From a bacterium (GTDB taxonomy: Bacteria; Patescibacteriota; Minisyncoccia; Phycocordibacterales; UBA2100): a stretch of DNA of 5,488 nt. This document shows, piece by piece, positions 4,058 through 5,488 of the stretch (position 1 is its first letter; each line of letters starts with the position of its first letter). A program made the translations under genes and the position numbers. The DNA lies in assembly GCA_030698935.1 (NCBI GenBank), contig JAUYLR010000045.1:1-5488 (forward strand), in the 5' to 3' direction. The notes below the pieces were generated by a model, which made no database searches, was not told the DNA's origin, and was given only the letters and a program-made list of their open reading frames with translations.

Positions 4058-4095
4058 GGGCCTATACTAGAGGATCGTATAGACCCGTCGCTCGG
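4058..4095 (+). ncRNA. Conserved hairpin element H1 upstream of tRNA-Ala(GGC); candidate leader RNA
   Basis: Stem 4058-4067/4077-4086 with a 9-base loop, then GTCGCTCGG. It is the counterpart of 755-793 and starts with GGGCCTATA, a copy of the 5' end of its own adjacent tRNA. The compensated pair (T-A in place of C-G) tracks the tRNA sequence. The fourth pair is C-A on this strand and U-G on the other. Loop GAGGA can pair with TCCTC at 4125-4129. Confidence 0.5.
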
Positions 4096-4096
4096 A

Positions 4097-4122
4097 GAAA
4101 ATGAATACAAGCATTCATTTTC
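4097..4122 (+). repeat. Hairpin (H2) in the tRNA-Ala(GGC) leader
   Basis: GAAAATGAAT (4097-4106) pairs perfectly with ATTCATTTTC (4113-4122) around a 6-base loop. It has the same place and stem length as the hairpin before tRNA-Ala(CGC) but a different sequence, so shape is conserved more than bases. Confidence 0.7.
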
Positions 4123-4133
4123 GTTCCTCACTA

Positions 4134-4204
4134 GGGCCTATAGTAAAATGGTATTACGTATCCATGGCATGGATAAGGTGCGAGTCCGATTCTCGCTAGG
4201 TCCA
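4134..4204 (+). tRNA. tRNA-Ala, anticodon GGC
   Basis: A 71-base cloverleaf. Acceptor GGGCCTA/TAGGTCC with the alanine G3-U70 pair, D arm GTAA/TTAC, anticodon stem TATCC/GGATA, loop ATGGCAT with anticodon GGC at 4166-4168, variable AGGT, T arm GCGAG/CTCGC. Discriminator A; CCA is not encoded. The T-loop TCCGATT has C at position 55, as in tRNA-Ala(CGC). It reads GCC/GCU and converges on the exchanger gene, 22 bases away, with no clear terminator between. Confidence 0.95.
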
Positions 4205-4226
4205 CAGAAATTGGCGCGCCGCTCGA

Positions 4227-5156
4227 TTATCCGTTCATTGCAAATTCTATGACAGCGTAAGTTGCCCAAAAAGCCAAAAGCATCAATCCTTCTTTGTTCG
4301 TAATTACGCGTCCGGAGCGCATAAATTTCAGCAACACAAGCGAAGCGACGACCATAAATGTTCCGGTGACATAGACGATTCTTACGGGAAAATAAAAAGG
4401 GCTGATAAAAGCGAGTACGCCGACAACAATGGTGGCATCCGCCAGAACCGACCCCAAAATATCGCCAACCGCCAAACTATCATCTTTTCTTTTTAACGCT
4501 TTGAGCGAGTAAAATAATTCCGGCATTGTCGTTCCCAAGCTGACGACAAGCAGGCCGATAAGGATTGGCGTTATTTCAAGAGCGCGAGCCAGTGCAGTCG
4601 CAGAAGTTACCGTAAAATGCGAGCCGACCAATAAAAGCGCCATAGCAAAAAGCAAAATAAAGGAGTTTTTATATTTACCGTCTCCGTTGTGAAAGACGGA
4701 CGACGCTTCCGTGCCGTTTCTAAAAACCAGGTAGTAAAAAAGTGCTCCGGCGACGATGAGGGCGGCGCCCTCAATGCGGGAATAATGCCCGTTTAGTCCG
4801 AATATAATCGGCAACAAAAGAAAAAATGGATAGAGATGGACGTTTTTCAATACCTTGCTTTCTATCTTCATTCCGCGTCCCGAAAGTATGATTAAAATCG
4901 CGAAAATGAGCGTCAAGTCGGCGATATTTGATCCAAACAGCGTACCAAGGCCGAATTCTGGGATTCCTTTAAGCGCGGAGTTTATTGCGATGAACGTTTC
5001 GGGCAGAATTGAAATAAAGGCGATGACAACAAAGCCGACGATGTATTTGGAAAAATTGAAGCTTTCCGCCAGTTTGGCGGAATACTTTGTTGCCAATGTC
5101 GCGCCCTTAACGACAAGGAATAATGAAAAACTAAGAAATAAAAGGTTTTCCAACAT
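4227..5156 (-). CDS. CaCA-family cation exchanger (Na+/Ca2+ or H+/Ca2+ type, YrbG-like)
   Basis: 309 aa, an integral membrane protein with about ten hydrophobic segments in two inverted halves, the normal size for prokaryotic NCX proteins. Alpha-1 repeat: GFVVIAFISILPE (E53) to GSNIAD (D80). Alpha-2 repeat: GLLVVSLGTTMPE (E213) to GSVLAD (D240). The residues correspond by eye to E54, N81, E213 and D240 of NCX_Mj, but here the N81 position is Asp, giving four carboxylates, and the second GSN motif is GSV; the coupling ion may therefore differ. ATG at 5156 is chosen over an in-frame TTG at 5192 because the helix-forming N-terminus begins there. A short hydrophilic loop near residues 146-165 separates the halves. 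Divergent from a P-type cation ATPase. Confidence 0.88.
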   Translation of the reverse strand: MLENLLFLSFSLFLVVKGATLATKYSAKLAESFNFSKYIVGFVVIAFISILPETFIAINSALKGIPEFGLGTLFGSNIADLTLIFAILIILSGRGMKIESKVLKNVHLYPFFLLLPIIFGLNGHYSRIEGAALIVAGALFYYLVFRNGTEASSVFHNGDGKYKNSFILLFAMALLLVGSHFTVTSATALARALEITPILIGLLVVSLGTTMPELFYSLKALKRKDDSLAVGDILGSVLADATIVVGVLAFISPFYFPVRIVYVTGTFMVVASLVLLKFMRSGRVITNKEGLMLLAFWATYAVIEFAMNG

Positions 5157-5214
5157 GGTTGTTTCTAAGGCGCGTTTCTTTAATTTTGCCAAATTTCACG
5201 GTTTCGTTTCTCAT
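5131..5214 (-). CDS. Possible leaderless upstream mini-ORF overlapping the exchanger start
   Basis: A 27-codon ORF (starts MRNETVKFGK, basic) begins exactly 7 bases after a candidate -10 and ends 23 bases inside the exchanger gene in another frame. The spacing is the same as for the ArsR-type gene. It could couple translation to the exchanger or be chance; no homology is recognised. Confidence 0.25.
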   Translation of the reverse strand: MRNETVKFGKIKETRLRNNHVGKPFIS

Positions 5215-5221
5215 AGGGATA

Positions 5222-5250
5222 TTTATCCGTTCTTGCGTTAATTTTATCAA
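5222..5250 (-). promoter_or_regulatory. Candidate promoter of the exchanger gene
   Basis: On the minus strand TTGATA (5245-5250, 5 of 6), a 17-base spacer and GATAAA (5222-5227, 4 of 6). The predicted start is about 58 bases upstream of the exchanger ATG. Confidence 0.45.
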
Positions 5251-5300
5251 GCATTGCGTGATTGGTCTATGGGAACGGCGCGCGAATAATGTACAATAAG

Positions 5301-5350
5301 CCGCAGGTATTCTCCCGCGGCCCGCCGCAGGATAACTGATTGCCCTGCGG
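5301..5350. repeat. CCGCAGG repeats and hairpin in the divergent intergenic region
   Basis: CCGCAGG occurs at 5301-5307 and 5325-5331; either copy can pair with CCTGCGG (5344-5350), giving two alternative hairpins. A CCGCGG palindrome lies between. It is upstream of the P-type ATPase start, so an attenuator or operator role is possible. Confidence 0.45.
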
Positions 5351-5391
5351 AATCCGATTTTTAGAGAACCGATGATTTGATTAAATAACCC

Positions 5392-5488
5392 ATGGCACAA
5401 CAAGCCCCATTTTATACCCAAACAGCCGCCGAAGTTCTTGCGGCGCTGCATTCGCACGAACGCGGTTTAACGAAAGAGGAAGCGGAGC
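5392..5488 (+). CDS. Cation-transporting P-type ATPase, N-terminal fragment
   Basis: Only 32 codons are in the window. The sequence FYTQTAAEVLAALHSHERG then LTKEEAE matches the Cation_ATPase_N domain at the start of Ca2+/Na+/H+-type P-type ATPases (SERCA/PMR1-like). The ATG at 5392 is favoured because the domain starts right after it. An AT-rich TTAAAT (5381-5386) lies 5 bases upstream with no Shine-Dalgarno sequence. Divergent to the exchanger, it suggests a pair of calcium export systems; the ion is inferred from family and neighbour only. Confidence 0.8.
   Translation, partial: MAQQAPFYTQTAAEVLAALHSHERGLTKEEAE

Noticed and set aside
4016..4252. An ORF here encodes a peptide resembling one encoded on the minus strand at 635-847 (both end in RFSLGPQK)
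   Set aside because: The likeness comes entirely from the duplicated H1-H2-tRNA-Ala layout, not from a protein family; both read through tRNA.
5157..5192. Upstream TTG start for the exchanger (12 extra residues)
   Set aside because: TTG start, hydrophilic basic extension absent from the family, and a good ATG lies directly before the first membrane helix.

Overview
The window looks like a small-genome bacterium, most likely of the Patescibacteria/CPR type. This is an inference from several weak signs. Six tRNA genes lack an encoded CCA. Several genes seem to start at or within a few bases of the transcription start: a -10 box lies 7-9 bases before the ATG and there is no Shine-Dalgarno sequence. 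Intergenic space is crowded with hairpins, and the proteins are short versions of housekeeping families. No taxonomic marker protein is complete enough to prove it.

Layout. 1-446: 3' part of greA, closed by a strong bidirectional hairpin terminator (461-496). 497-964: a minus-strand tRNA block, tRNA-Pro(GGG) then tRNA-Ala(CGC), with hairpin-rich DNA on both sides of tRNA-Ala. 1004-1879: minus-strand zinc-finger plus Vsr/EDxHD-like endonuclease gene of the free-standing homing type. It is lodged between two tRNA-Pro genes and is AT-richer than its neighbours. 1965-2142: minus-strand tRNA-Val(CAC) then tRNA-Pro(CGG), with a perfect hairpin between them. 2213-3169: prs, PRPP synthetase. 3227-3627: a small ArsR-type repressor gene flanked by two related 30-bp palindromes. 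3640-3924: tRNA-Arg(CCG) on the minus strand, followed by a roughly 200-bp multi-branched foldback assembled partly from copies of the tRNA 3' end. 3933-4204: a hairpin-rich leader and tRNA-Ala(GGC) on the plus strand. 4227-5156: a CaCA-family cation exchanger (minus). 5392-5488: start of a P-type cation ATPase (plus), divergent from the exchanger.

How it fits together. All six tRNAs have C34 or G34 anticodons in four-codon boxes (Ala, Pro, Val, Arg), so they look like supplementary isoacceptors. prs and greA are ordinary housekeeping genes. The exchanger and ATPase form a divergent cation-export pair, probably for Ca2+.

The most interesting material is non-coding. A 38-39 nt element lies 38-40 nt upstream of both tRNA-Ala genes, on opposite strands of the window. 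The two copies differ only by one compensated base pair and one loop indel. Each is followed by a second hairpin of unrelated sequence but the same shape, and a possible pseudoknot joins the first loop to the bases just before the tRNA. The tRNA-Arg trailer is a second, different structured element.
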